Positions 26,802-35,916 of a stretch of 64,000 nucleotides of DNA are shown piece after piece (position 1 is the stretch's first letter; each line of letters begins with the position of its first letter). The stretch covers positions 186,001 to 250,000 of the forward strand of contig JAJEGJ010000104.1 of assembly GCA_022819905.1 (NCBI GenBank). The letters are read 5' to 3'. The translations under genes were made by a program, and so were the position numbers. The stretch comes from Alphaproteobacteria bacterium (GTDB lineage: Bacteria; Pseudomonadota; Alphaproteobacteria; TMED109). The notes beneath the pieces are model-generated. The model searched no databases and was not told where the DNA came from. It worked only from the letters and a program-made list of their open reading frames with translations.

Positions 26802-27587
26802 TCACGCCTGGCGTGGGTCTGGCTGTGAAGTCGAGCGGGACGTCGAGTAGCACACGACGCGGACCACGATGGCGGACACGGCAAAACAGAGTACGAGGAA
26901 CGGCCCGGCCGGAAGATCGGCGGCAGCCGATGCCAGGATTCCCACAATGACTGCCACGCCTCCGCTCAACAGGGCGCGCCACAAATTGTACGAACCATCC
27001 GTCCGCCGCCCGGCCAGCGCCGGCAGAATCAAGCTTGCGAAGACGACGTACACGCCCAGCAACTGAACGGATGCGGTGATCGCCAGTGCAAACAGAAGAA
27101 AGAACCCCTGTCCGCTCCGGAGATTCGGGTACCCGAGCCACAGTCCCGCGACCAGCAGATATACCGGCAGGAATGCGGCCAAATCTGACCATGACGTGAA
27201 CAGGATCTGGCCCGAGAGCACGTGCTCGAGCTCTTCCCCTCCGTGCGGGCTGTTGGCGAGCAGCAGCAGTGTCACCGACGCCGCAACGATGAAGCAGCTG
27301 CCGATGACCGCCTCCTGCTCGGCGGGCACGGTCTTTTCCACCCACCGGAAAAAACGCAAACGCCGCCGCCGCTCCGAATGCCGCGACCTGGATTCCGGCC
27401 CAGGATGGCTCCATCACCCAGACGTTCAGCGCGACGATTGCGACGCCGGCCACCTGTGCCGTGGCAAGGTCGATAAAGACGATTCCCCGCTTCAGGACCT
27501 CAATGCCAAGCGGACATGCAGCGCCGTACACAGGAGGCCGGTCACGAACGCCGGCATGATGATCTCGAGGATCTCAGTATTGATCAT
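26802..27587 (-). pseudogene. znuB2-like metal permease, frameshifted copy A
   Basis: Compared with the intact copy at 45855-46643 this gene has two indels. It begins correctly (MINTEILEIIMPAFVTGLLC), overlapping the znuA2 stop by 14 bp as in the intact locus. One base is missing near 27514, which shifts the frame and leads to a stop at 27492 in the original frame. Two more are missing near 27350 in a run of six T (minus strand), after which the original frame resumes with FRWVEKTVPAEQEAVIG and continues to the normal end. About 55 codons between the indels are out of frame. The rest is well conserved, so the damage is recent or reflects sequencing errors. Confidence 0.85.
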
Positions 27588-28503
27588 GTACTTCTTCCAA
27601 CAGCGCGAGCGTGACATCAAAAAGGTCAAACAGGCTATCGACACCCTCCGAACCGCCGACGGTGAAGGGGAGCTCGACAATCGGGATTCCAGCCCTGTCG
27701 GAAAGCCACTTCATCCCCTTGGTCGGTTCATACGGGGCACGGAGAATAGCCCGGGCTCCGGCACTCCGGGCCAGTTCCAGAACCTCTTGCAGATGGCTGA
27801 CGGTGGGCGGGACACCAGGGAGGCGTTCGATTGCAGCGGCCTGCCTGATACCGGTCCACTCATACAGGTAGGCCCACGCTTCGTGGTAGGCGACAACGGG
27901 CATGCCTGCGAGGCGGGATGACCGTTCCATCCATCTTGCCGTGGCGCCCCGCCAGCGCTCCTGGAATGCTGACAGCTGCTGGCGATAGGTCTCGGTGTTC
28001 TCCGGATCGATCACCACAAGCCGGCGGGCCAGCTCCGTGGCCATGTAGCCAATGTTCTCCGGCAGGAGTTGTACATGCGGATTTCCCTCTGCGTGCACGT
28101 GCCTGGGTCTGCGGTCGACGACGCTCAGAGGATCCAGCAGTCGGACATGCTCGCTGGCTATCAGGTGACCGGGCTGACCATGCTGGAGGGACGCGCTCGC
28201 TGCGAGGTGCAGGAGAACCGGGAGCCAACCGTCCTCTAGGCCTGCCCCGGTGCAGAACAGCACATCCGCCCGGCGCACGTGTTCGATGAGACTGGGGTGC
28301 ATCCGGATGTAGTGCGGGTCTTGACGGCCATGCGTTCCCGCGTAGACGCTGACCGCATCGCCCCCGACTTCCGAGGCCAGGGCTGCCCACTCTGGTTCAC
28401 AGGCAAAAATCCGTACCTCGGCAGAGGCCGGGGATGGTTCGACCATCACCAGCACGGCCAACGGGACGAACCAGATCGCCCACGCAATTTGTCTCAGCGA
28501 CAT
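27574..28503 (-). CDS. Zinc/manganese-type ABC substrate-binding protein, copy A
   Basis: A 309-residue periplasmic cluster A-I binding protein, the same length as its close relative at 46630-47559. It has a signal peptide ending PSPASAEV and candidate metal ligands in QDPHYIRM, GNPHVQLLP, VVAYHEAW and APYEP. It lacks the His-rich loop of classical ZnuA. The reading frame is intact although the porin upstream and permease downstream are broken. The frame is also open upstream for 205 codons because the decayed porin lost its stop; the real start is the ATG at 28503, aligned with the intact copy. It could work with another permease or be on the way to loss. Confidence 0.85.
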   Translation of the reverse strand: MSLRQIAWAIWFVPLAVLVMVEPSPASAEVRIFACEPEWAALASEVGGDAVSVYAGTHGRQDPHYIRMHPSLIEHVRRADVLFCTGAGLEDGWLPVLLHLAASASLQHGQPGHLIASEHVRLLDPLSVVDRRPRHVHAEGNPHVQLLPENIGYMATELARRLVVIDPENTETYRQQLSAFQERWRGATARWMERSSRLAGMPVVAYHEAWAYLYEWTGIRQAAAIERLPGVPPTVSHLQEVLELARSAGARAILRAPYEPTKGMKWLSDRAGIPIVELPFTVGGSEGVDSLFDLFDVTLALLEEVHDQY

Positions 28504-28518
28504 TGCTCGGTGCCGACT

Positions 28519-29330
28519 AGTACGCGTGGCTGCATACGTTCCCAAACTCATGATGGGCTGCAGGTACACCTGGGCGTCAGTCTCAACGTGGGTCAGGGAT
28601 TCCCGACTGAGCCGCAACGGCATCCGTCGGAAGCCACTGTTGGTCCACTCGGCCGTCAGCGTGATGGTGGAGGGATAGTGTTCGACCTTGCACTCGTCGC
28701 TCATCGCGTCGGTGGCCGAAATGACCGGACTAGGGGGCGTGCGACGGGCACCGATCAACTGAGCGCAGTCGAACGTGTAGGTGTGTTGAAACGTATCAGC
28801 CGGCCCCTGCGCCGTCGACTTCGTGAATGTCCGGCACTTCTTCGCCCGCGCGGCAGTCGTCTCCGATTCGTCAGAAAACGCTACCCGGCGGGGTGAGTCC
28901 CTGTTTGCAGGGATTGCAGGTGGGCGCAAATGCGCAGTGGACGTCAAAGCCGTGAGGGGCGTGCTTCCGGGGAACGGGTCTTCTGCGAGCCGATCATGAT
29001 GCTCATGCTCGTTGTCATCGCCATGGTCATCCCGTGGTCGTCGCCACTCCTGCGCACGACAGTGCTCCGCTTTACCCATACGCACTGAGCCGAACCGACA
29101 AGTCGCGGTTGAATTCACCCTCTAGGCCGACGTTGCCGAGAACGCGCCAACGCCGTTGCCCGAAGCGCGGAAGGGAACGTCGTCATCCCGGAAAAGCTCC
29201 GCTCCGGCTTCCGCGCACGTATCGACCGGAAACGCCGACGCAAACTCGAGTCTGGTGTCGCCATCCGGTTTGTCACCGAAGCCCCGGTACGGAAGCAGAC
29301 TAGTCTCGAAGCCAAGCAAACGGTTGGTGG
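28519..29330 (-). pseudogene. Remnant of a metal-associated porin, copy A
   Basis: Pieces match the intact porin at 47573-49087 in the same order but in different frames. CAEAGAELFRDDDVPF (near 29200) matches YAEAGAGLFRGDDFPF. EHHDRLAEDPFPGSTPL (near 28980) matches the end of the acidic loop, and HYPSTITLTAEWTNSGFRR (near 28650) plus QPIMSLG match the C-terminal strands. The 5' half and signal peptide are missing, the His/Asp loop is shortened, and the natural stop is gone so the frame runs into the znuA copy. It is clearly a degraded duplicate. Confidence 0.8.
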
Positions 29331-29423
29331 TGACATTGGCGGTTCAGGCGAATCGGATGCTGAGGCAGCGCTGATTGAGCCACGGGATGGGTGTCCGGCG
29401 TTCGGCGAAGCCGGCCTTGAGGA

Positions 29424-29728
29424 GGTGAGGGCTGTTGGCGAGCAGCAGCAGTGTTACCGATGCCGCGACAATGAAGCAGCTACCAATGGCTGCTTCCTGC
29501 TCCACGGTCATGGTCTTTCCCACCCATCGGAACAGAAACGCAAACACCGCTGCAGCGCCGAATGCCGCCACCTGGACTGCGGCCCGTGACGGCTCCATCC
29601 CCCAGATGTTCAGCGCGACGATCGCAACACCAGCCACCTGTGCTGTGGCTAGGTCGATGAAGACGATTCCCCGCCTCAGAACCTCAATGCCGAGGGGCGC
29701 ATGCAGTACCGTACACAGGAGGCAGGTA
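29424..29728 (-). pseudogene. Internal fragment of a third znuB2-like permease
   Basis: About 100 codons matching residues 18 to about 115 of the intact permease at 45855-46643, from LLCTVLHAPLGIEVLRRG to VTLLLLANSPH. Both ends are abrupt: upstream it joins a broken glyoxalase-fold gene within a few bases, and downstream it continues into an unrelated tail (LLKAGFAERRTPIPWLNQR). It has no start codon of its own in the right place and cannot encode a permease. It looks like a recombination leftover. Confidence 0.82.
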
Positions 29729-29731
29729 GCG

Positions 29732-30070
29732 GAAATAGATCGAGGTCATCTCCCCCAAAGCCCCCTTCTGGGCGACGGGGCCGTGGATGATGTCAATGCC
29801 ATTTGCGCCCAAACGCTCAATGGCGGCGTCGATAGGGCCGTCTGTGATGAAACACAGATCCAGCGCGCCCGGCGGATCGACCTCCCCCGTCCTCCAGTTG
29901 CTTGCCCCGCTTGGACGAAGATTGATCTTTTGTTGGCCGAACTTGAGCGCAATCCGCCGGATTGGGCCGAAGAATTCCTCTCGTTCGAACCCCAGTACCC
30001 GCTCACATCACTCTGCCATGGAATAGACATCACGGTAGTTAATGACTACGTGCTCGATCCGACTGATCAT
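29732..30070 (-). pseudogene. Glyoxalase/VOC-family gene, nonsense-mutated and 3'-truncated
   Basis: Starting at the ATG at 30070 the frame reads MISRIEHVVINYRDVYSMAE, then a TGA where VOC proteins usually have an aromatic residue (consistent with TGG to TGA). It continues CERVLGFEREEFF, IALKFGQQKINLRPSG, PGALDLCFITDGPIDAAIER and MTSIYFR. The last is the start of the conserved SIYFRDPDGN motif, but the sequence then switches abruptly into the znuB2 fragment. Ribosome-site-like GGGAGCC precedes the ATG. The gene was therefore a vicinal-oxygen-chelate protein broken by a point mutation and by the junction. Confidence 0.8.
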
Positions 30071-30337
30071 CGGCTCCCTCCCAGTTCGCAAATGGCCTTC
30101 GGCTTGGCGGCCCCGTCACTGTTACTTCGTGGGTCGGCAGCCACGGCCATCAATCCGATCCTTACGCGTTCCGCTGCATGTTCCGGCGATGGCGACCAGG
30201 CCCGCCGACGAAGTGTTCACGAGTGTGCCGCCTTCGTTGATCCCAAGGCGCGGGATGCCACCGTGCGCCTGCCTCGAAAGCAAGTGTTGGCAACACCTTC
30301 ACTCCAGCGTTCCCCGGAAGAATCTCCGCACCCGCAG

Positions 30338-32083
30338 TCAGTTCGTCTCCCGGGGTTGCAGCTGAACTGCCAAGATGTCGGTGTCGTGGTATTGGCGATG
30401 CCGCACCGACGTCGCGTAGTGGCGCAACAGGCGCAGGGGAATCTCCGCTTCGTTCGGAATGTCCGTCACGCCCTCGTTCAACATCGCGAGCTGATCCTCT
30501 AGGTTCGTGCCGGATCCACTCGCAATAAACTCCAGGTCCGCGGATAGTTCGTCTGCGCTCGCTACCAGCAGCAACTTGCGGTCCTGGTCGTTGGCGCTGT
30601 CGCCAAGAAGGATGTGCAGCGCTTCTTCGCCCACGGCGCGCAGCCGGACCATCATCTGCTCGTCATACTGCCTCTGCTGGGCGAAATCCGACAGAAACTT
30701 GTCGATTTCGGTGAGGGAGCTTGCGGAAAGGGCGGTGCGCAGCCTCTTCGGCCTCCTGCTGGTCAGATCAAGAAAACCGGACAGGAGGATTACGGTGATC
30801 CCGCCCGCCGTCATGCCGTGCCCCAACAACTCACCCCAGGCACCCTGCTGGAGTTCCGGAAAGACCATGTCGTACTGGAAGGCGAGGCCCACGGAGAAGG
30901 CGAAGCCGACGATCAGGCTTTTTCGGTAGTCCAGCCCATCCTTGATGAGGATCTGCACGCCGAAGACAAACAGGAGGGCGATGGCGACCGCGAGGTAGGC
31001 TCCCACCACAGGTCCCGGCAGCGCCAAGACAGCCGCCACCGGTTTGGGCAGGAACGCCAGCGCGACAAACAGAGCGCCAACGCATACCCCGACGGACCGA
31101 GCGGCGATTCCGGTCAGCTCGGTCAACGCAATGCCAATGCCGTAGGTAGTATTGGGAACCGTCCCGCCAAGGCCAGAAAGGAGGTTGCCAAGGCCGTCGG
31201 CATTGATGGCCCCCTGGATCGACCGGAAATCGATGGCGCGCGGTCGTCGCCACGAGGCGCGCTGAATGGCGATTGCATCGCCCAACGTGTCCATGGCCCC
31301 AACCAGGGTGATGATCAGGAATCCCGGAAGCAGGGACCAGAACGTGGCGTCGAAGCTCAGGTCGAGGCCCGGATAGGAGCCGAATTCGGGGAGTCCAATC
31401 CACGGCGCGTCCACCACACGACCGAAATCGTACAGACCGTATGCGGCCCCAACGAGGCCTCCTGCAACGATGCCGATAGCCGGGGCCCAGACGCGCAAGG
31501 CGCCGGAAAACCGCAGTGCAACCAGGATGATGGTAGCCAGAGTCACCAATGCGGTGATAGGCGCGGCAAGTTGCGCGGACCCGTCAGGAACGTCTGTGAA
31601 CTTCCGGAAAACGATTGGCGCGACAGTGACCGGGATCAGCATCAGGACCGTCCCGGCCACCGTGGGCGTGAAGACACGCCGCAGCATGGCCATCTTCGCA
31701 CCGAGGAAGAACTGCACGAACGAAGAACAGACGATCAGGGTGGCCAACAATCCCGGTCCGCCTTGTTCGAGCGCAGTTACGCTAACCGCCAGAAAGGCCG
31801 AAGTACTGCCCATCACGAGGATGTAACCGGCCCCAAGCCTGCCGACACGGACGGATTGGACGGCCGTGGCGATTCCGCTCACCACCAGCGCGCCGAACAC
31901 GGCCCAGTTCAGGTAGGCCTCGCTCTCGCCGGCGACCGTGATGAGCACTGCCGGAATCAGCACGACGCCGGCAAGGGACAAGACGGTGTATTGAAGGCCC
32001 AGACCAAACGTAAGGGGGACGGAAGGACGCTCATCTGCCTCGTAGCGGACTCCGTGGCGAACGGACAATTGGTCTGGAGCCAT
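30338..32083 (-). CDS. NCS2-family nucleobase permease with C-terminal HATPase-like domain
   Basis: The first about 440 residues form an NCS2 (xanthine/uracil) permease with some 12-14 membrane segments. Landmarks are LTFGLGLQYTVLSLAG at the start, the substrate-site region GAMDTLGDAIAIQRASW and the family motif NADGLGNLLSGLGGTVPNTT. Fused behind it are about 130 soluble residues. The segments FAQQRQYDEQMMVRLRAVGE and LRLLRHYATSVRHRQYHDTD resemble a degenerate GHKL (anti-sigma/RsbW-like) ATPase domain. I chose the ATG at 32083; a longer version from ATG 32155 adds 24 residues unlike other NCS2 N-termini. It is monocistronic. The substrate is not predictable beyond nucleobases. Confidence 0.85.
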   Translation of the reverse strand: MAPDQLSVRHGVRYEADERPSVPLTFGLGLQYTVLSLAGVVLIPAVLITVAGESEAYLNWAVFGALVVSGIATAVQSVRVGRLGAGYILVMGSTSAFLAVSVTALEQGGPGLLATLIVCSSFVQFFLGAKMAMLRRVFTPTVAGTVLMLIPVTVAPIVFRKFTDVPDGSAQLAAPITALVTLATIILVALRFSGALRVWAPAIGIVAGGLVGAAYGLYDFGRVVDAPWIGLPEFGSYPGLDLSFDATFWSLLPGFLIITLVGAMDTLGDAIAIQRASWRRPRAIDFRSIQGAINADGLGNLLSGLGGTVPNTTYGIGIALTELTGIAARSVGVCVGALFVALAFLPKPVAAVLALPGPVVGAYLAVAIALLFVFGVQILIKDGLDYRKSLIVGFAFSVGLAFQYDMVFPELQQGAWGELLGHGMTAGGITVILLSGFLDLTSRRPKRLRTALSASSLTEIDKFLSDFAQQRQYDEQMMVRLRAVGEEALHILLGDSANDQDRKLLLVASADELSADLEFIASGSGTNLEDQLAMLNEGVTDIPNEAEIPLRLLRHYATSVRHRQYHDTDILAVQLQPRETN

Positions 32084-32313
32084 GGTGCAACTCGAACCGG
32101 AAGAACTTGGACTGGCATGCCGGTGATCGGGGATACCGGCCGAAGCTGAGAACATAGTCCAGAAAATCCGGAGCCGTCGGCGCGCGTGGTGCCGGAAGCG
32201 AATCAGGCTTTCCAGCGGCGCGTGCGAACGGCGCGTCCGAACGCGCCCCGATTTCCGCAGATGGTGATCGACCGCCTTGCCTCGCGCAGCGGTCGGGAAG
32301 GCACTGACTTGCG

Positions 32314-32754
32314 CTAACCGTGCTCGCCTGCGAGATAGCCGTCGGCGTCCAACGGCCAGAAGGGGTTGTGCGCGATCTCCCAGACGTGGCTGTCCGGGTC
32401 GGCGAAGTAGCCTGAGTACCCGCCCCAGTGGACCTGCTCTGGCCGCTTCAGGACGGTGGCGCCTGCCGCGACCGCGGCTGCAAATGCCGTGTCCACTTCG
32501 GCTGGCGAGCGGTAGTTCCGCGCCAAGGTCATGGCCCCCGTGCCGAGGCCGGCTCCGGGGCGTCCCTGGTCCGTTGCCAGGGCGTCGACGCCGATCAGGC
32601 CGAGCATCAGGCCTTTCAGCCGATAGAACCTTACCGCCAGCAATTCTTCTGTCGCCTGCCAGCCGAGAGCCTCATAGAAAGTGGCGGATCGTTCAAGATC
32701 GTCGACGCCGAGGGAAATCAGGGTTACCCGTTGTGCGGTCAACTGTTGGGCCAT
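32314..32754 (-). CDS. VOC-family (glyoxalase/dioxygenase-fold) protein
   Basis: A 146-residue single-unit glyoxalase-fold protein: LISLGVDDLERSATFYEALGW at the N-terminus and YSGYFADPDSHVWEIAHNP at the C-terminus, which matches the usual GYFADPDGH-x-WE ending with the metal-ligand Glu. The start has AGAGAGG just upstream. VOC proteins of this type include antibiotic-resistance and lactoylglutathione lyase-like enzymes, but the exact reaction is unknown. It lies alone between the NCS2 permease and the Na/Pi-type transporter, on the same strand as both with gaps of 150-190 bp. Confidence 0.86.
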   Translation of the reverse strand: MAQQLTAQRVTLISLGVDDLERSATFYEALGWQATEELLAVRFYRLKGLMLGLIGVDALATDQGRPGAGLGTGAMTLARNYRSPAEVDTAFAAAVAAGATVLKRPEQVHWGGYSGYFADPDSHVWEIAHNPFWPLDADGYLAGEHG

Positions 32755-32939
32755 GGCCTCTCTTTTCGTCTTCGTGTGTTCGTCCAGTCAGCCGAAACGT
32801 GCCGGCGCTTACCCGCGATCGACACGGCTGCCGGCCTCCTTCCTCAGGCAAGCCATTTGAATTGCATCATCAATAACTTGCGCATCCATCCTGTGAATCA
32901 CTCAGATCGGATTACGCTCTTGCCCGCCGTATAGTCCCC

Positions 32940-34106
32940 CTAGGAAAGCCATGCCTGCAGATACACCAGGGCTCCCGGAATTCCGAAGAAGACGACGAGG
33001 ATGTAGCCGACAGCCAATCCCTTCCGCTCGCTCGCGATTCCGGCGATCCACTCGGCACCCGCGATCGGAAGATGCCGAAGCCAGTGGATGCCGTAGATCA
33101 CGATGATTCCAAGCAGATTGTAGAGAAAGTGGACAATCGCGATCTGGTGCGCGACGGCATGAGTGGGGCCCGTGATCGCCGTTGCAGCTAACAGTGCGGT
33201 AATCGTCGTCCCGAGATTTGCGCCCAGGGTAAACGGGTAGACATGTCGAAGCCCGATCACCCCACTCCCCGCCAAGGGCACTACGACGCTCGTGGTGGTC
33301 GACGATGATTGGACTAGCACTGTCACTAGCGTGCCTGAGAAGATGCCCGTCACCGGCCCCTTGCTGACGGCTGCTTGCAGGAAATTTTTGGCCCTGCCCG
33401 CGAATGCAGTTTTCAGTGTCCTGCCGAGAAAGGTGATGGACAGCAGGATGAGTGCAATCCCTACTACGACGAGGACCGCGCCTGACCACATGTTGGGCAA
33501 CCAGGACACAAAGGACTCGACGACACTGGCACCGCCCCCCACGACGACCTTGACGATGCCCTTTTCTGAGCCCGCGACAGGTCCGATGCCCTCGATGCCG
33601 TGAGCTACCAGCTCGCTCAGCTTCTCGAGCAGGCCAAATGCCAACTCCAGCGGCAGGAAGACGACGATGCTCAGGAGGTTGAAGAAGTCATGCACGGTGG
33701 CTGCCGCGAAGGCAGCCCTGAACTCGCCCGGTTGCTTTACATGGCCCAAACTGACCAGCGTGTTGGTAACCGTCGTCCCGACATTGGCCCCCATCACGAT
33801 AGGTATCGCAACCGAGACAGGCATCCCGCCCGCCACGAGACCCACGATGATCGCGGTGACCGTGCTGGACGATTGAAGCAGCGCCGTCCCCAGGATGCCG
33901 AGCACGAGTCCGATGAACGGGTTCGTGGCGAACGTGAACAGGAATTCGACGCCTGCCTCGCCACCAAAGACTTGGCGAAATCCCTTGCCGACGACGTCGA
34001 CGGCGACGAGCAGTCCGTAGACAGCGACTACGACGACCGACCAGCGAACAACCGCACTCCGAGAGATCATTCTGCTGCTTTCGCCATTTGCCAATGTCCC
34101 TATCAT
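32940..34106 (-). CDS. Na+/phosphate cotransporter family protein (NptA-like)
   Basis: A 388-residue inner-membrane protein with two PF02690-type repeats. Each repeat has the diagnostic QSSS motif: LLQSSSTVTAIIVGLVAGGM and VLVQSSSTTTSVVVPLAGSG, followed by GANVGTTVTN and GANLGTTITA respectively. About nine hydrophobic segments are visible. There is no C-terminal PhoU-like domain, so it is closer to NptA/SLC34 than to YjbB. Two starts are possible (34106 and 34070). It lies 140 bp after the last gene of the zinc-permease train, so it could be a separate transcription unit. Confidence 0.88.
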   Translation of the reverse strand: MIGTLANGESSRMISRSAVVRWSVVVVAVYGLLVAVDVVGKGFRQVFGGEAGVEFLFTFATNPFIGLVLGILGTALLQSSSTVTAIIVGLVAGGMPVSVAIPIVMGANVGTTVTNTLVSLGHVKQPGEFRAAFAAATVHDFFNLLSIVVFLPLELAFGLLEKLSELVAHGIEGIGPVAGSEKGIVKVVVGGGASVVESFVSWLPNMWSGAVLVVVGIALILLSITFLGRTLKTAFAGRAKNFLQAAVSKGPVTGIFSGTLVTVLVQSSSTTTSVVVPLAGSGVIGLRHVYPFTLGANLGTTITALLAATAITGPTHAVAHQIAIVHFLYNLLGIIVIYGIHWLRHLPIAGAEWIAGIASERKGLAVGYILVVFFGIPGALVYLQAWLS

Positions 34107-34246
34107 TCGAACGAGCTGATAGCGGCTCGCCCGTCTGCGCCCGTCAGAATCTGTCCGAAATCCCCTTGGACCAGCCGCTGCCGTGGCCTCTCGAGGTCAC
34201 CGCCCCATCCCAAGGGGCCCAAAGTACTCCAACTGGCCGACGGCCC

Positions 34247-34738
34247 TCAGAAAAACACCACCAGCAGCGCGAGGCCACCTAGTCCGCCGAGGATGAAGGC
34301 AGCGGCGCTGACCATGCCAGCCAACGTGGCCCAGTCGGCCGCACGCCAGGTCTGCGCCTCGATGTTGAACATGACCTCTGACCGATCACCCTCGCCGTCG
34401 GTGAAGCGCTTGAGGGCAGTCTCGCTGCCATGCGCTTCCCGGATCGAGACCACGGTGACCAGGAACATGGTGAGCGCCGATGTCAGCGTGCCGATCCCGA
34501 ATATCAGGACGGTGGCCAGCGCTAACCAGTGGAAGGCGCCTTCGGCCTGCCCACCGGTGGCAGCGCTCATGAAGCCGATGACGAGCGCGGTGCCCGCACC
34601 ATTGCCGAACAGGAGGAAACGGGTCGCTTCAAGCAGATTGCGGAACATGATGTTCCGTCGCATGGAGACGACCTTGTAGCCCTCGCGAAGCCATTCCTCC
34701 GCGGTTTCTTCCCGTTCGAATTCGTTGATCCTCTTCAC
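34247..34738 (-). CDS. Small multi-pass membrane protein of unknown function
   Basis: A 163-residue protein with a charged N-terminus (RINEFEREETAEEWLREGY) and three to four hydrophobic segments: about 53-75, 78-100 and 138-163. A loop in between reads SIREAHGSETALKRFTDGEG. I do not recognise a family. Its GTG start overlaps the stop of the binding-protein gene (GTGA), so it is translationally coupled and is the last member of the overlapping gene train that begins with znuC. A membrane partner or accessory factor for that system is the natural context guess. Confidence 0.72.
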   Translation of the reverse strand: MKRINEFEREETAEEWLREGYKVVSMRRNIMFRNLLEATRFLLFGNGAGTALVIGFMSAATGGQAEGAFHWLALATVLIFGIGTLTSALTMFLVTVVSIREAHGSETALKRFTDGEGDRSEVMFNIEAQTWRAADWATLAGMVSAAAFILGGLGGLALLVVFF

Positions 34739-35916
34739 TGGGAAACCGCCTTCACCGGATGTTCCCCGGCAAACTCGATGATGCGCACATAGTCTGACCC
34801 CGTGTTGCTGCTAGCGTCGAAGGAAATCTCCCACCCGTCGATGACGGCCGGCTCCGCCGCCAGCGCGGTCCTGAGGAAGTCCTCTCGGTTCGGCGCGCCT
34901 GGCATGCGCTGAAGCACGTCGATGACGAACCGGCCCAGGATGTAGCCTTCCAAGCTTGTCGCATCCGCAGTGCGTGCCGCCGCCTCCGGCACAGCGGCTC
35001 GGTATGCAGCCAAGGCGGATCGAAACTGCTGAACCAGCGAGAGGCTTCCATCTCCGGCGTCCGGCATCACCCGGGCGACCAAAGCGGGTCCGAGGCGGTG
35101 CCCGAGCCGTTCCCGGAGTTGGCCGAGGTTCACGACCGACAGGAGCCCAAAGACGTAGTCGTGACCAAACGAACGCGCCATGTCGATCGCGTCGCCGGCA
35201 TTCGTCGTCGTCGACGCGAGCATCACGACATCGAGTTCCGCTTTCTCCAGGACGAACAGGCTGCCGTAGACGGAGTGGGAGTGCCAGGAATAGGACGCCT
35301 TGGCAAGGATCGGCAGATCGAGAGCCATCAGCGCGTCGCGGTAACCGGCCAGCACCGAACGGCCGAATGCATCGTCCTGGTAGATGATGCCAAAGCGGCG
35401 GGCACCCAGCCTGTCGTGCATGTAGGTGACCAGCTTTCGGGTCTCCTCGGCATAGCCGGTTCGCAGGTTCACCACGTTGGGAAAGCGGTCTCGATCGCGT
35501 AGCAAATTGGTGCCGGAGAGGACCCCGATGAACGGTACATGCGCACTCCGCAGTATCGGTGCCATCCTGAGCGCCGTCGGCGTGCCCAAGCCACCGATGA
35601 CAGCGAAGACGCCGTTGTCGGCGGCAAAGCCAACCGCGTTGGCCGCGGCAGTATCGGCATCGTACGCATCGTCACGCGACACCAGCGCAAGTATTCTGCC
35701 GTCGATACCGCCCCGGAGGTTGCGCTCGTGGAAGGCCGCGTCAATGCCGGCCCCGTACTGCAGACCGGTGGTTCTGCACACACCGGAGAAGCAGCTGCTC
35801 TGGGCGAAGACGATTCGGTCGCCCGTCACACCAGGCACTTCGGCGTTGGAATCAGCGAAGGCCTGGACCGGCAGTGCCAGCGCGACGATGGCAAGCTGCC
35901 TAACGGGCAGGAGCAT
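34735..35916 (-). CDS. LivJ-like periplasmic ligand-binding protein
   Basis: A 393-residue type I periplasmic binding protein with a signal peptide (LAIVALALPVQAFADSN). Features are DRIVFAQSSCFSGVCRTTGL (where amino-acid receptors usually have LTG), HERNLRGGIDGRILALVSRD, FAVIGGLGTPTALRMAPIL and RRFGIIYQDDAFGRSVLAGY. These match the branched-chain amino-acid / urea ABC receptor family. No Liv permease or ATPase genes are nearby. It overlaps the HflK-like gene by 17 bp and the small membrane gene by 4 bp, so it belongs to the SPFH/zinc train and may act as an orphan sensor or receptor there. Confidence 0.82.
   Translation of the reverse strand: MLLPVRQLAIVALALPVQAFADSNAEVPGVTGDRIVFAQSSCFSGVCRTTGLQYGAGIDAAFHERNLRGGIDGRILALVSRDDAYDADTAAANAVGFAADNGVFAVIGGLGTPTALRMAPILRSAHVPFIGVLSGTNLLRDRDRFPNVVNLRTGYAEETRKLVTYMHDRLGARRFGIIYQDDAFGRSVLAGYRDALMALDLPILAKASYSWHSHSVYGSLFVLEKAELDVVMLASTTTNAGDAIDMARSFGHDYVFGLLSVVNLGQLRERLGHRLGPALVARVMPDAGDGSLSLVQQFRSALAAYRAAVPEAAARTADATSLEGYILGRFVIDVLQRMPGAPNREDFLRTALAAEPAVIDGWEISFDASSNTGSDYVRIIEFAGEHPVKAVSQ

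Noticed and set aside
29344-29423. Tail LLKAGFAERRTPIPWL after the permease fragment as the end of a transposase
   Set aside because: It is suggestive but too short to assign to any family by eye; left as an open question in the junction finding.
30614-32149. A 511-codon plus-strand frame rich in Gln, Arg and Asp
   Set aside because: Antisense to the NCS2 permease; no domain, no ribosome site, composition typical of the opposite strand of a membrane-protein gene.
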